A stretch of 64,000 bases of DNA from positions 372,001 to 436,000 of the forward strand of contig BLSF01000017.1 of NCBI GenBank assembly GCA_012862575.1, read 5' to 3'. Under the pieces are notes generated by a model. The model worked only from the letters and a program-made list of their open reading frames with translations. It searched no databases and was not told where the DNA came from. Both the position numbers and the translations under genes were made by a program. This document shows positions 1 to 11,912 of this stretch, in pieces. Origin of the DNA: Parietichytrium sp. I65-24A. Its lineage: Eukaryota > Sar > Bigyra > Thraustochytrida > Thraustochytriidae. The stretch's first letter is position 1, and each line of letters begins with the position of its first letter.

Positions 1-693
1 CACTTACCCCTCATGGCAGAGTGCTATTTCCGGTTAAGCGGCACTACCAGTTGCTGGTCCATACCAACTAGCCTAATCACTGCTACCACGTCGCACTTTG
101 CTATCCACTCGGAGTAGTCGCGGGTAACATGCGAGTGGTAGTGGTCATTAGATCCATTGAGTAATATGCCCCGGAGAAGACGTTCGTGCTCGCGCACGCT
201 TTTCGGCATTTAGTGCATCGCCGAAGCTGCGATAAATTTGCCGATAGAGGTTTTGTCTGGGGTTCTTAGAACAAGCGACGGTCGGTTAGGTTTGGTTCGT
301 CTGGCGTCTTTCGGTTTCGTGTCCTCTGTGTCCTTGAACGTTCGCACGTTCCCACTCTCGCACGTTCGCACGTTCCCACGTTCGCACGTTCCCACGTTCC
401 CACGTTCGCAAGTTGCCGCATTCTTGTGCTACTTGCTGCGAGTTTGGCATTTTGGCACTTTGGCACTTTGGCGTACATATTTTGTTTTGATTTGGTGGGT
501 GACACGCTTGGTGCGTTTAAGGGGGCGTTTGGCGAAGTTTTTGGCGAACGTGGGAGTTTGGAGTTTGTGGTGTGTTTAGTTTTTTATATCTCTGCTGTCA
601 ATCTCACTGACCCCGCGCTCTGGAAAAGCTGGAAAAGGTGTTTGTTTGAGAATCTGGACGCAGTCTTCTGGCTGCCGGAATTGGAGAAGGGGG
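1..693. other. Left edge and upstream region of the RING ligase gene
   Basis: No convincing gene is visible. A 61-codon open frame on the minus strand (209 to 24) begins with ATG but has no recognisable domain and could be chance. A block of 9-bp tandem repeats (about 345-412) and a short run of 'tttggcac' repeats (about 440-475) lie upstream of the RING ligase start. The tract from 475 to 600 is T/G-rich and may be promoter or 5' leader of that gene. Confidence 0.5.
345..412 (+). repeat. 9-bp tandem repeat, cacgttcgc/cacgttccc
   Basis: Seven or so imperfect 9-bp units alternate between cacgttcgc and cacgttccc. The block lies about 290 bp upstream of the RING ligase ATG. A related motif in the same sense relative to its gene occurs near 12766-12850. 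Confidence 0.8.
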
Positions 694-1662
694 ATGGGGA
701 ACACGTGGGGACAGCAGCGCGAGCAGCAGCAGAGTAACAATTTTCGGCAGCGGTCATGGGCAGACGTCGCGAACATGACGGCGCTGAATCATCGCGTGCT
801 GCGACAAGGAGACGAGCGGCTCGCTGCGGCGGCGCCTCCAAAGTTGAGGAAAGCAGACAGCGTGCGCAATCCCATGAATGTCATTCGTAACTCCCTGCAA
901 GCTTTGGGCAACGAAACCGGGCTGGGGCTCAAGTTCATGGTGGACTTGGACTGCTCCGCGACCGTAAAAGTGATGATCTTCGCGAAGATGGAGAAAGACG
1001 CCAAAGGTGACGCAGACTTCTCGACACTCTCGAGCGATTCCGAACAGAGCGTGGAGGTAGCTCCTGGAAAAGGCCAGAACATCGTCTTTGAAGCGATAAA
1101 AGACATCACCGGGGCTTCGGAAGCCCTTGTTTATAAAGACGAGTCTCTGGATGTTCCGCTTGTTCTGCAGATCATCCGAAAAGACGAGCGAGTGGAAGGC
1201 CAAACGGATGATGGAATGATTACAGATTTGTTGAACGTTTTTTGCAATATTGTAATGGACGAAGACGGTGGCATAACAATCAAAGAGTTCCAGAGGTCCA
1301 TAAGTGTAGGCGGCAAAGTGTATGTGATTAAAGACCTATACGGATCGCTTGACAGCTCCACTTCCTCATCCTGCTCGTCCTCGGAGGGTGCTGTCTCGGA
1401 AAGCGAAAATGGTGAAGAAAATGAAGAAGAGGTAGAAGCAGCGGATGCTACAGGTTTGAACGGAAAAGTTGTCCCTGATCTCGGTTTCTCGGACGACGGA
1501 AGCACAGAGTGTGTCGTGTGCTTGTCAGAGGAACGCAACACTACAATTCTCCCTTGCATGCACCTCTGTCTTTGTGCAGAATGTGCCGAACGGCTGACCG
1601 CTGCAAACGCAAAGTGCCCGTTGTGTCGAACTAGGATTTCTGAATTTTGGCAGTTGAGCTGA
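694..1662 (+). CDS. MGRN1/RNF157/LUL-type RING-finger E3 ubiquitin ligase, likely N-myristoylated
   Basis: A 322-residue protein, predicted E3 ubiquitin ligase. The C-terminal 50 residues form a RING finger (C273-x2-C276-x11-C288-x-H290-x3-C-x2-C-x10-C-x2-C) with a family-like short tail after it. The middle (about 60-200) resembles the DAR2/MGRN1 domain, with the RNPMNVIRNSLQ start and the VPLVLQIIRKDE strand. An acidic Ser/Glu linker (about 215-255) precedes the RING. The start is placed at ATG 694 because it gives an MGN N-terminus, a typical myristoylation site also found in animal MGRN1 and plant LUL proteins; the frame stays open 16 codons further upstream. It would ubiquitinate membrane-associated substrates. 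The next gene converges on it, with 315 bp between the stops. The RING call is firm; the MGRN1 assignment is good but by eye. Confidence 0.82.
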   Translation: MGNTWGQQREQQQSNNFRQRSWADVANMTALNHRVLRQGDERLAAAAPPKLRKADSVRNPMNVIRNSLQALGNETGLGLKFMVDLDCSATVKVMIFAKMEKDAKGDADFSTLSSDSEQSVEVAPGKGQNIVFEAIKDITGASEALVYKDESLDVPLVLQIIRKDERVEGQTDDGMITDLLNVFCNIVMDEDGGITIKEFQRSISVGGKVYVIKDLYGSLDSSTSSSCSSSEGAVSESENGEENEEEVEAADATGLNGKVVPDLGFSDDGSTECVVCLSEERNTTILPCMHLCLCAECAERLTAANAKCPLCRTRISEFWQLS

Positions 1663-1977
1663 CGAGCTTCTTTGGAAACGTACTTTTCCGCATCATTCTA
1701 AAATGTGTTATAATATCTCCGCAATTGAACTGATAATCTCCCTCTTTGGCTTTCACAGCCAGTGAACACGGTAATCTGCCCAATTCACTGTCGTTTTTTG
1801 AAGAAAAGACCGCGATTTAATCCTGCAGCCTTACCCAATGTAGCAAGAATCGAAACGTGTATAACTTTTTTAGTACCTCTCCCCTTCGACGACATCAATT
1901 CTACTCTTTGATAAATTAAGAAAATAAAGTTGCGCGATCTTACCCGCTGGCAACGCGCAACAATAACGTTCAACTCT
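1663..1977. other. Convergent 3' spacer
   Basis: AT-rich spacer between the stops of the RING ligase and the aspartyl protease. It presumably holds both 3' UTRs. No gene or repeat was seen. Confidence 0.6.
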
Positions 1978-3501
1978 TTAAAACTCAAAAGTGCCAAAAT
2001 GCGACCTCTTAGTTTTGTCACTGTCCATTTCATGAACGTGCTTTGAATGCAGGCCACGCGTGGCTCGGGCGCAGAGTATGATCTGAACTAGCAATCCAGC
2101 AAATATGGCCATTGTGCCGAGGGCAAGAGCTGTCGCTTCCGCGGAGCTGGACGCCCCTGCACCTGACCGGCGCCCATCTCCCGCAAGGCTTAATATTGGG
2201 TGTGAAGCAACGTTTCCGCAAACTTTGCGATTTGGTTGCGCAAACCCAAGCCGGCGGTGGTCCAGATCATAGATTACAGTGTATCCACGCAAAATGGTGT
2301 CTCCAAAAACGGTGCGCTCGTTGCCAGCCGGCTGAATACCCAAGCAATACACCTCTCGGTGGTGGTCTGGATCGACGTAGGTGATGAAGTACAAGCTTGG
2401 CGGAAGCTCCAAGCGCGGTCCGTTGGCCAACGTGAAAGAGATGTTGGGGAAATTGAGCGGTCGGGAGGTCAAGCAAACGCCAGCTTCAAAAATATTCCTT
2501 GGCGAACAGACCCCGGGGAGGCGGCAGAAACGCGTCTGAAAAAATTTGACAAGGCTCGACCAGAGGTCCTCTTCCAAGAGGAGAAGCGTGGTGCCCGAGT
2601 CTACTATGCATTGACGGGGTAGAGAGGACGATCCACTGCTTGTGGGCAGTCTTGTTGAACCGACATGGATGCTGCCGAGACCGACGCTGTAATAGGTTCC
2701 AAAGAGAGCCGTGGACATGACGGGGACGTACCGTGGCGTACCTACATAGAGGTTCTCGTTCTTCCCGTCAGAACCAAGTACCAATTTCCCACGGTCATCG
2801 CCCATGCACATCGAAAACACATTCGGCGCCTTCAGCTCTTCCAGAATGACGTTGTACGCTGGCTCAGAACAAGTTGGGTTGCAATTCAGTCGCGGATACC
2901 CAAGCCCCATAATACCGTCCACGCTCGTGGGCCAAGGGCCGGTTTCCTGCAAGGACTTGTATAATGTGATATTCTCGAACGCACTTCCGTCAAGAGTGAC
3001 CGTTTCGAGGAGCATGATGCCCTCGGCCGCGACGTGATAGTCGGTGTCCCCTCCATACTGCAGGAAAAACCCGCACGCATCGGGATCCTCCGCGCTACAG
3101 CAGGCTCCATTCACAGCGGCGCAGACATCGCTTCTACAAGCCCATCCAGCGCATGTGTTGGACCCACATCTGCTCGATGAACAGGCCACTTCCTCCGCCG
3201 ACTCGGACGCTTGAGCGTCATAGTTCCCGCCCGTCTTATTCCCCTCCCTCAAGCAGCTCGTACATTCGCTCGCGGCCACCACCAGAGACGAGGAGCCCGT
3301 GTCGACCTGGAGACGCACATTCTGCGGCGGGCTCCCAAGCCCAACTGTCGCGTAATACTCACCGATGCTCGCGATGCCGCCTTCCAGCTCCAAGACCAGC
3401 GAACTGTGCACTTTCTCGCCATCGCTCTCTGCCTTTCCAGACGAGGCCAGTGCGCCATTAAAACATGGCGCCACCAGCAGCGCCAACGCCAAACTGCGCA
3501 T
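1978..3501 (-). CDS. Membrane-anchored pepsin-family (A1) aspartyl protease
   Basis: A 507-residue secretory-pathway aspartyl endopeptidase. Residues 1-20 are a signal peptide (Leu/Ala-rich). The two catalytic motifs are present: DTGSS with Asp67 and DSGTT with Asp301. A cysteine-rich insert (about residues 80-145) follows the first motif, as in plant nepenthesin-like and many protist A1 proteases. A hydrophobic helix near 455-480 followed by a short basic tail predicts a type I membrane protein with the protease in the lumen or outside, like BACE or yapsins. The frame is uninterrupted, and the ATG sits directly before the signal peptide. The propeptide is short (about residues 21-45). Substrate unknown. 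It lies head-to-tail with the PP2C gene (797 bp apart). The family is certain; topology is inferred. Confidence 0.9.
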   Translation of the reverse strand: MRSLALALLVAPCFNGALASSGKAESDGEKVHSSLVLELEGGIASIGEYYATVGLGSPPQNVRLQVDTGSSSLVVAASECTSCLREGNKTGGNYDAQASESAEEVACSSSRCGSNTCAGWACRSDVCAAVNGACCSAEDPDACGFFLQYGGDTDYHVAAEGIMLLETVTLDGSAFENITLYKSLQETGPWPTSVDGIMGLGYPRLNCNPTCSEPAYNVILEELKAPNVFSMCMGDDRGKLVLGSDGKNENLYVGTPRYVPVMSTALFGTYYSVGLGSIHVGSTRLPTSSGSSSLPRQCIVDSGTTLLLLEEDLWSSLVKFFQTRFCRLPGVCSPRNIFEAGVCLTSRPLNFPNISFTLANGPRLELPPSLYFITYVDPDHHREVYCLGIQPAGNERTVFGDTILRGYTVIYDLDHRRLGFAQPNRKVCGNVASHPILSLAGDGRRSGAGASSSAEATALALGTMAIFAGLLVQIILCARATRGLHSKHVHEMDSDKTKRSHFGTFEF

Positions 3502-4298
3502 GCCTCTACCGCGTCTTTTGAGCTCCCAGCTCCAAAATTTAGAATTTAGCTCTCAGGGTGTCCTCTAACTCTCGCCCCTGATCGTAGCCCTTCTTAAACC
3601 CAGCTCCCCGAAGCAATCAGGCCGTCAGCTGATCTCCTTTCTGTCTTCTGAACAAGTCAAAGATGAAAAAGCAAGCACATAAAAAAGCAAGCAAGTACAC
3701 GAGCCCTCTCTCTCTCTCTCTCTCTCTCTCGCTTTCTTTCTTTCTTTCTTTGTTTCTTTGTTTCTTTCTTTGTTTCTCTTTTCCCTCTCAGAGTTGCAAG
3801 GTCCCTCCGGCCGCCGCCCACTCAGCAGCTTATCTGGGACGACTTTCGCTTCTTGCGATGCACACGAGGTGTACACGATGTACACTGTGGGGACGGGGCA
3901 CCCGCTCCAGCCGCACTAAGGGGGTATGCGCTGCAGATATCGGATACTATAGGAGTGGCGTGGATCCATGCGTAGAAAGGGATGCAAGGAGAGAGAGGGG
4001 ACTAATGTAAGTGTGTGGCAATCAATCTATTGGAGGTTGGGACTTTTGACTTGCAGCAGAGATGGTGAGCTTTTCTATCGTCTGCGGGAGACGTCTGCGC
4101 CAAAAAAAAGGGGTTCTGGCAAGCACGGAAGTGACTGGAGCAAGATTGAAGAAAGTTTGGAACTTGTGGATAGATTAATTTAAATTGACTTTGAGAAAAA
4201 AACATACGAATAAGCTTGCGCGAATAAAAAATAAAAAGGGCAAAATATGGTAGAGGTCTTAAACGCGTTGACGAGGGATGTATCTATGTGCAACAGCC
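3502..4298. other. Spacer between PP2C and aspartyl protease genes
   Basis: Holds the likely promoter and 5' leader of the protease and the 3' UTR of PP2C. A CT/CTTT microsatellite occupies 3704-3778. No other supportable gene. Confidence 0.5.
3704..3778 (+). repeat. CT and CTTT/GTTT microsatellite
   Basis: A (CT)n run grades into (TTTC)n/(TTTG)n, about 200 bp upstream of the protease start. On the protease sense strand it is a purine (GA/GAAA) tract. Confidence 0.9.
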
Positions 4299-5333
4299 TC
4301 AACGCAGCCAGATGACGATCACAGTCACGTTATCGGCGGTCCCTCTTCGCAAAGACTCCTCAACCAGGTACTTTGCAATTTTGGCCTTGCGCGTATCCAA
4401 GACGGCGCGCACCATATTGGCGTCCCCAGAATACTTGCGCATCCATTTCGTGAGAGGCCGGGATGCCCGGCGTGTCTTGAGCCCACGAGACTCGCTGCCT
4501 TGGCCCAAAGCTCCGACCGAGCCTGCCAAAATTTGCTGCACGAAGCGCACTGCCTCTTGACTGGACATGACATCCCACAGCCCATCGGAGGCTAGTATAA
4601 TGAAACGGTCAGTTTCAACGTTCCTTTCCAAACAAGTGACGTCCGGAATATCAGACACAAACGGTGTCTCGAGCTTATCGCCGAAGGCTCGCGATACGGC
4701 CAGGTTGCCATTGATTCTGTAAGCCCCCATACCATGCACAGGCTGTCGATCAGGACCGAGATATCCGTACCACCGGACATCGCCTCCTAGACCTTCTATG
4801 CGCGCCTTTTCGGTTGCAGAGTTTGGTTTGTGGTCCTCGGAGAGGTCTATGGCCTCTCCGTCACGGCAGAGGACGGCTCGCGAATCGCCGAGGTTGGCTG
4901 TCCAGATATTGTTCTTATCAAGCAAAACCGTGACCGCGGTGGATCCCTCGAATTCCAGTTTGGGGTTTGAAAGCACGCCGTCCGACACGCGCGCAAACGA
5001 GGACATGTACGCATCCTTGATGTCTTCTCCAGCGGAGAGGGACTTTCTGAACTCGTTCAGAAGATTATCCTTCGCATACTTGGACACTCTCGCCCCTCCG
5101 TGACCGTCAAACACCCCAAAAAACCTGTGGTCCTCGGATATCACGTGTTCGTCCTCCATGGCAGACCGCGGCCCGCGGGACGCGTAAACAGAAACAGACT
5201 TGCACAGAGGCTGTTCATCCACCGCCTGGCTGTGTGACTTGCTCCTATTAGTCATGAACACCGCCCCTGCCGCGGCGCCCGCTCTCACCGCCGCGCTTCT
5301 CCGCCCGCTAGACCACGCGTGTCGCACGAGCAT
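4299..5333 (-). CDS. PP2C-family (PPM) Ser/Thr protein phosphatase, possibly mitochondrial
   Basis: A 344-residue metal-dependent protein phosphatase. Family motifs occur in order: RGPRSAMEDEH (about 53-63), FDGHGG (Asp76, metal ligand), GDSRAVL, a long loop with GNLAVSRAFGD, ASDGLWDVM (metal Asp), and the C-terminal TADNVTVIVI. All acidic residues of the two-metal site that I can identify are kept. The start is ATG 5333; the open frame upstream begins only with a CTG. The first 30 residues are Arg/Ala/Ser-rich without acids, as in a mitochondrial presequence, so a mitochondrial location is possible but unproved. The 5' flank holds a repeated 'tctcgta' (5436-5463). Substrate unknown. The family call is firm. 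Confidence 0.9.
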   Translation of the reverse strand: MLVRHAWSSGRRSAAVRAGAAAGAVFMTNRSKSHSQAVDEQPLCKSVSVYASRGPRSAMEDEHVISEDHRFFGVFDGHGGARVSKYAKDNLLNEFRKSLSAGEDIKDAYMSSFARVSDGVLSNPKLEFEGSTAVTVLLDKNNIWTANLGDSRAVLCRDGEAIDLSEDHKPNSATEKARIEGLGGDVRWYGYLGPDRQPVHGMGAYRINGNLAVSRAFGDKLETPFVSDIPDVTCLERNVETDRFIILASDGLWDVMSSQEAVRFVQQILAGSVGALGQGSESRGLKTRRASRPLTKWMRKYSGDANMVRAVLDTRKAKIAKYLVEESLRRGTADNVTVIVIWLR

Positions 5334-5812
5334 CTTTGCTCCTTCGCCAACTTTTCTCTCCAGCACAATCCGCTCGTATTATTGCTTGTCGCTCGATACA
5401 CACTCGCCCAACACGGTTCGCCGTTCACCGATCTTGTGTCTCGTATCTCGTATCTCGTATCCGTAACTTCCAGTCTCCACGTATCTCCACGTCCCACTAA
5501 TTCCAATAGCCCCACTGCACATGCGAGAGCACACCGGTCCAACTTGTCCAACTGCTCTCGAAACACGCAGCGGATCTTCACGTCCAGCCCGGAACCCGCT
5601 CGGGCCCGGGCGCGCCCAAGGTTCTGCGCTTGCCTTCTCTTCCCGGTTCTCCCACCTGGAACCCGCGTCGGCCGCCAGCGCTGCAGTGCTGATGACGTTG
5701 ACGAGATGTGCTCTCCTTCTAAAACGCAACAAAACTTTGCGCCTATCTCTCTCCTGCAACACCTCACCACCTAGCGGATGACAGCGCGAACGTAAGGAAG
5801 GGTGGATGGATA

Positions 5813-5816
5813 TATG

Positions 5817-5847
<31 letters not shown>

Positions 5848-5850
5848 GGA
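5813..5850 (+). repeat. GATA tetranucleotide microsatellite
   Basis: About eight gata/tagatg units in tandem, in the spacer upstream of the PP2C gene. Confidence 0.9.
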
Positions 5851-7068
5851 TGGGTGGATAAAGGGCGGACCGACGGACGTACGAGTGATTGCGTTCCGCA
5901 GACGCCACAGCTGTGGGGGGTGTACGCGAGGACAGCCAGGGGAGAAAGTGCTCTGAAATGTGGGCTCGCTACGGGTTGAGGTAAGGCGCCGGTAATCATC
6001 TTGGGTAGTGGTTGGGGTAGGTGGGACTATAGGCGGACGGTGTAAGTGGTTGTAACGGTGAGGAGTAAGGGTTTCGTCGCTAAGTGATTGTATCTTTTGT
6101 ATGCATTGGATTGATTCATTGACAATTGATGATTGTGTTGGAAAGTTTAGCGTTTGTTGATTATGATTATGAATCAACATCGGCGGTGTGAAAATGTGTC
6201 CATCGCGAAATGGACATGGGAACGGATTGGGTTTACGTGTTGACCGAAGAAGAAGAAGAAGAAGAGAAGGACGAGCTGATGAGCATGGATTGATCAATGG
6301 AAGTGGAGGAAGCGCAATCGGCATTACATTCACTGTTTGACATCGAAACCTCATGCCATGATGAGCGAAGCGGACAAGCTCATCAGAGCCCGGAGCTCAG
6401 AAGGATCCAAGGAAACCACTTTGCACGTGTTTCATTGTAATCGCGCAATTGGAATCTTGGAATTTAAAGGTCCCGAGGGACATAGAAGGTCGGGAAGTTT
6501 CGCTTGACCTTGCTGCTGCGGGGCTGATGTCCTTTCCACTCCTCCGTTGTGGGAGGAACCAGAGAGAAACTCATCCGGGACCTCGGTTCTCGCTGGCGGC
6601 CAAGTCGATTCGGCCCCATCCGGGTTCTAGACCTTCGCACGTAAAGTGCGTCACGCTCGGCGTGGCATTCTGCAGCTCTTACTCTGCGACTTTAACAAGT
6701 GAAGAAAACTCGGATGAATTGAATTCTGGCAAGCCAAGACCCTCAAGTAAAAACATTGGACCTGTGTTTAATCCTACAAAAAAAGGGGGCGACTCCTTTC
6801 AGTGTTTCGAGTCGTGTCCGTTTGCTCGCTGATTTGAAGTGCCGATCAGCTCCATCCCACTCAGCTCTGGATTATAGCTCTCGCGGTCGGCGTAAATGTG
6901 GAGGACAACTCGTTCGATTGCGTGCTATCTTCTAAATTGTTTCCAAACTCGTTTGCTGATAATGAGCATCCTTCTGGCCCAGCCGATTTCAAGCTTTCGT
7001 TTCCACTCCCACTTTAGAACACAATTTTGAAGGTGTATTTATACAACATCCAAGCAGGGAAGGGGGTC

Positions 7069-7140
7069 CTACTTCTTGCCGGCCTTTTGCCGTTGACTTC
7101 AAAATACTACTTCTTGCCGGCCCTTTGCCGTTGACTTCAT
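7069..7140 (+). repeat. 38-bp-period tandem duplication
   Basis: A ~33-bp segment beginning ctacttcttgccggcc and ending gttgacttca occurs twice, starting at 7069 and 7107, with one mismatch. It lies in non-coding DNA. Confidence 0.85.
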
Positions 7141-8667
7141 GAACAAAATACTAAAAAAAATTGCCTTCGTGCTCTCTGACCAAAGGACAGCTTGCCATTC
7201 CGAAATTACCCGATTTACTTCTTTGTATATGCTTCGCTTCGCTGAAATTAGTCGAGTCTGACAAAGAATCATGCGCACAGACAGGACATAAACTTTGTGA
7301 AGCGATAGGGTTGGAGCGAACACAATCTTCCACGAGGCAGTTGATCTGAGGAAGCAGTTACTCCCACAAGCCTACAAGCTGAAAACTGAAAACTGAAAGC
7401 TGGTTTGGAGATGCTCGCGGTGCCCAACCCAACCCAATGGGCAAAACGTTGCCCAATAATTTTCGTAAGGCAACAGGTTCGTTTCAGATTGCAATCATTT
7501 CAGAATGGAGACTTCAATTGCGGGGCCGCCTTTCTTTTTCGATACTGAAAAAAAAAGAGGTTGGTCTCAGCTGACGAGCGCATTCTGGCATCCAAGCAAT
7601 CGTCAGATCAAAGGGCGTGCTTGTATTGCTTTGCTCCTCCCCACCGTCCGTGCGGAGAAATTCTGCACTCTGATAGAGAGTCATGATTCCCGCTTTTGCT
7701 TCTGAAATGCCACAATAAAGTTATAAGCCTGAAGTTTCCGTTGGTTACGCAGAGTCTCGTGTATCGCCTACAACTTCCCCTTCGGCAGACCCACGTGCTC
7801 CAAAGAAAATTGCAGTGTCTCTGCGCTGTTTGGCTACCTGGTGACGATTCTGTTTACTGTGGTGCTTGTGATTGTATCATCGGTTTTCAAGGAGAAAAGC
7901 CGGCGAGCTGGGATAGATTCGTTACTTTCGTGCTTTGGCCGTCATGCCTAAGTATCGATGTTGACTTAAATGCAGCTGCTCAGGTGCAGTGCCTTGCGTT
8001 GCCTTGCATTGCCCGGCCGGAGAGTCTCACAACGCGCCATCCAACTCATAGCCAGACGAATCTCCGCAAAACGCAGCCTGCAGCGAAAAGAAGTTATGGA
8101 TAACACAACACCTCCAATCAAAGCAAAGAAGTCGCAAATGCACGGCAATGGGGACCGGCGCCCGCCCGAGTGCCGCGAAAGGTACCAGTACTACTAGTCC
8201 CGTTTCCGATGCTTGCCGTGCGAATGTGACCAGTGGACGCCGGCGACAAGTGTAGCAGCGACTAGAACTCCTCAAGCTTTTGAGTTAGCGGTGCGTGCAA
8301 CGAACCTTTTCGCTCGCAGGTTCATTGAATGACCTCCGCTCAACTCGATCCTGGTGTTTGCATGCGCACAAATGCGTTCTTTACACTGCCACTCGAACGC
8401 CTAGTTTTCCCCTTTCGACAAGCCCGGCAGCCTCGCTCTCGTGTCCAAGGAGGCATGCATCAAACAACAAAAGCTAGTGATTGGAATAATAAATTAACGG
8501 AGTGGCACACAAGCAGTCCACGGACTTGACAGTGAACCCGTGAAACCTCCATTGACTTTAACAGAGTCAGAAAGAGAGAAAGAACGAGAACAATAAAACC
8601 CTCGCTCGAAAAACATTTTACTTTACACTCCAGTTGGCTCTTGCTTTGCCTTCCGATTTTGGCTGCA

Positions 8668-8928
8668 TTCGCTTTCACTTTCACTTTCACTTTCACTTTC
8701 GCATTCGCTGCCGGACATATTTTGACTTGGCACTAGACTAGAGTTAGGTGTCGCAGGAGTAGGTGCAAGTGCAAGTGCAAGTGCGAGTGCAATTGGCAGA
8801 GCACGTATTCGCCTATCCGTTCAGAGCAGCTCCAAGTTGAACTAGAACTTGTTGAACTTCGTTGTTAGCTTGAAAAAGTTGGAGCGAGAGCGTGAGTGAA
8901 GGAGAAGGAGAAGGAGAAGGAGAAGGCG
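8668..8928 (+). repeat. Three hexamer tandem repeats in the kinase 5' flank
   Basis: Runs of tttcac (8668-8701), gtgcaa (8761-8795) and ggagaa (8898-8928) lie within 450 bp upstream of the PH-kinase ATG. All have 6-bp periods. They may be promoter or leader sequence; no function is shown. Confidence 0.75.
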
Positions 8929-9102
8929 AGCGGACGGAGCGGGTGCGCGGCAATCAAAGAGCGAGCGTAAAGGAGAGCGACTGCTCGTGTCAGCTCACGG
9001 ACGGACAGCGCGAGGAGAAGGACGGACGGTGGTGCGAGTTGGCGGCCGGACGTGCGGTGGAGAAACATCGAGTGAGCAGGCTTTCCTTTGCTGTTGGCCG
9101 AC

Positions 9103-10585
<1,483 letters not shown>

Positions 10586-10882
10586 AAAAAGAAGATATAA
10601 AATGTGGTTCCATTTTCTGTGTTTGTAGGCTTCCAGTAGCTGCGCGGTGTTTTTTAATGGATCCGCGGAGAGCAGGTGCAAGAGCACGACGCTTCATGTA
10701 TCTCGCACAAAGGAACGAATACGTCTGAAACTCACAAGGAATATATTTTTTCTTACTGTTGACGGAGCTCAAGCATTCTTCAACACTTGTTTCCGTCATG
10801 AGCGTCCTCACTTGACTCAATAACCAACCCCTCGTTGTGAACTATAAGAAGCAGTGTCAAAGCCTCGCGGCTTCCCCGGCCT

Positions 10883-11187
10883 TCACTTGTTCCACAGATC
10901 GCTAAACTTGTCCCCCCACGGCCAGAATGTCTGCTCCTTTCCTCCGTTGTTTCTCACATGTCTATCATGCGTCTCCTTTTTCTTGCACTCCTTATACCTT
11001 TCGAAGAAGTCCTTGCACGCCTCTACCCAGACGCCCCAGCGCCAAATCTCGTCAGCAAGTGTTCCACAACCCCTCTCGAGCCCATCGCCCACTCACCTTT
11101 GCCCATATTATCCGCGTAGTTTCTCTCGATACAGTCCAGCGAGGCCTTGTACTCCACCTTGCACGGGCGACGCTTCATGTTGTCCAT
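10883..11187 (-). CDS. COX23: Cox23/CHCHD7-like twin CX9C mitochondrial protein, two exons
   Basis: A predicted 76-residue intermembrane-space protein. Exon 1 runs 11187 to 11097 and exon 2 from 11022 to 10883, with a 74-bp intron (GTGAGT donor, TAG acceptor). The spliced product has two CX9C motifs (CKVEYKASLDC and CKDFFERYKEC) followed by KKKE and a basic/aromatic tail, matching Cox23/CHCHD7 in spacing and in the residues around the cysteines. Members are oxidised by Mia40 and help cytochrome c oxidase assembly. ATG 11187 is chosen because it leaves a short N-terminus as in CHCHD7; the frame is open 10 codons further upstream but without ATG, so another 5' exon is possible. It converges on the PH-kinase (297 bp between stops). 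The family is secure; the exact N-terminus is not. Confidence 0.82.
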
Positions 11188-11912
11188 CTTGGCACTCCAG
11201 CTGACCAGATCTTCCACCGCGTAAGACTGCGCAAAGGAGACTGTTCGGTTCGTCGTTCTTGTCTGCGGACACTTTAATGTGCGACGGAATTCGCCTAATT
11301 GCCGACTTTGCGAGAGACTTGGAATACTCAGTACTCACAGGGACTTTTGCCGACACTTTACTCCGCGCCTGGAGAGTCCTAGCCGAGTAAAGCTCTGACA
11401 CTTGGCTTTTTGTGTGCGGTTTGTTTGATTTTGGTGTGTTGGTTCGTTTGATTTGGTTTGTTCCAAAGTTTGTTGGTTTGATTTACAGTTAGTTTGGTTT
11501 GGTGTGTTGGTTGGTTTGTTGGTTTGTGACAGGCAATGGAAGCGATCTCTTCGTCGATTGTTTTGCGTTCTCTTCAAAGAAAGGAAGTGGCAAATGGTGT
11601 AGGCTACCGAACGACTGAGTTCTGAAGTCGCAAAGCTGTGCGTGTTGGCTTTGGCTACGCAGCTGGCTGGTTGGATAGATTGATGCATCGTTGGAGCTGC
11701 GATGAGACATGATTGGGCGGGATGCCCTACTGTCCGACAAAAAGAAGTTCCGTTATTGCAAGACTGGACGATTAAAATTTTGATATTAAGAACGGCAAGA
11801 GAAGGTCGGGAGAGGGATGAGAGGCAAGAAAGCCTTAGGTTTGAAGATTCATTGATTACAAACCCTTTTGGGCACCTTTTTTCTTGGGCCTTGAGCGAAA
11901 CTATTCGGCGCT
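11188..11912. other. Spacer between Cox23 and the 156-residue membrane protein
   Basis: Contains a T/G-rich low-complexity stretch with 'ttggtttg' repeats (about 11415-11530). No gene with recognisable content on either strand. Confidence 0.5.

Larger units (their letters stand above)
5334..9102. other. 3.8-kb divergent spacer without recognised genes
   Basis: Both strands were read; only short low-complexity open frames occur, the longest unremarkable one being a 127-codon frame at 6449-6832 (+) with no domain. Features are a GATA microsatellite (5813-5850), a 38-bp-period tandem duplication (7069-7140), and hexamer repeats close to the kinase start (8668-8701, 8761-8795, 8898-8928). It must contain the promoters of the PP2C (-) and PH-kinase (+) genes. 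A non-coding RNA cannot be excluded. Confidence 0.5.

Noticed and set aside
6449-6832. 127-codon frame in the 5.3-9.1 kb spacer
   Set aside because: No recognisable motif and ordinary composition; not enough to call a gene.
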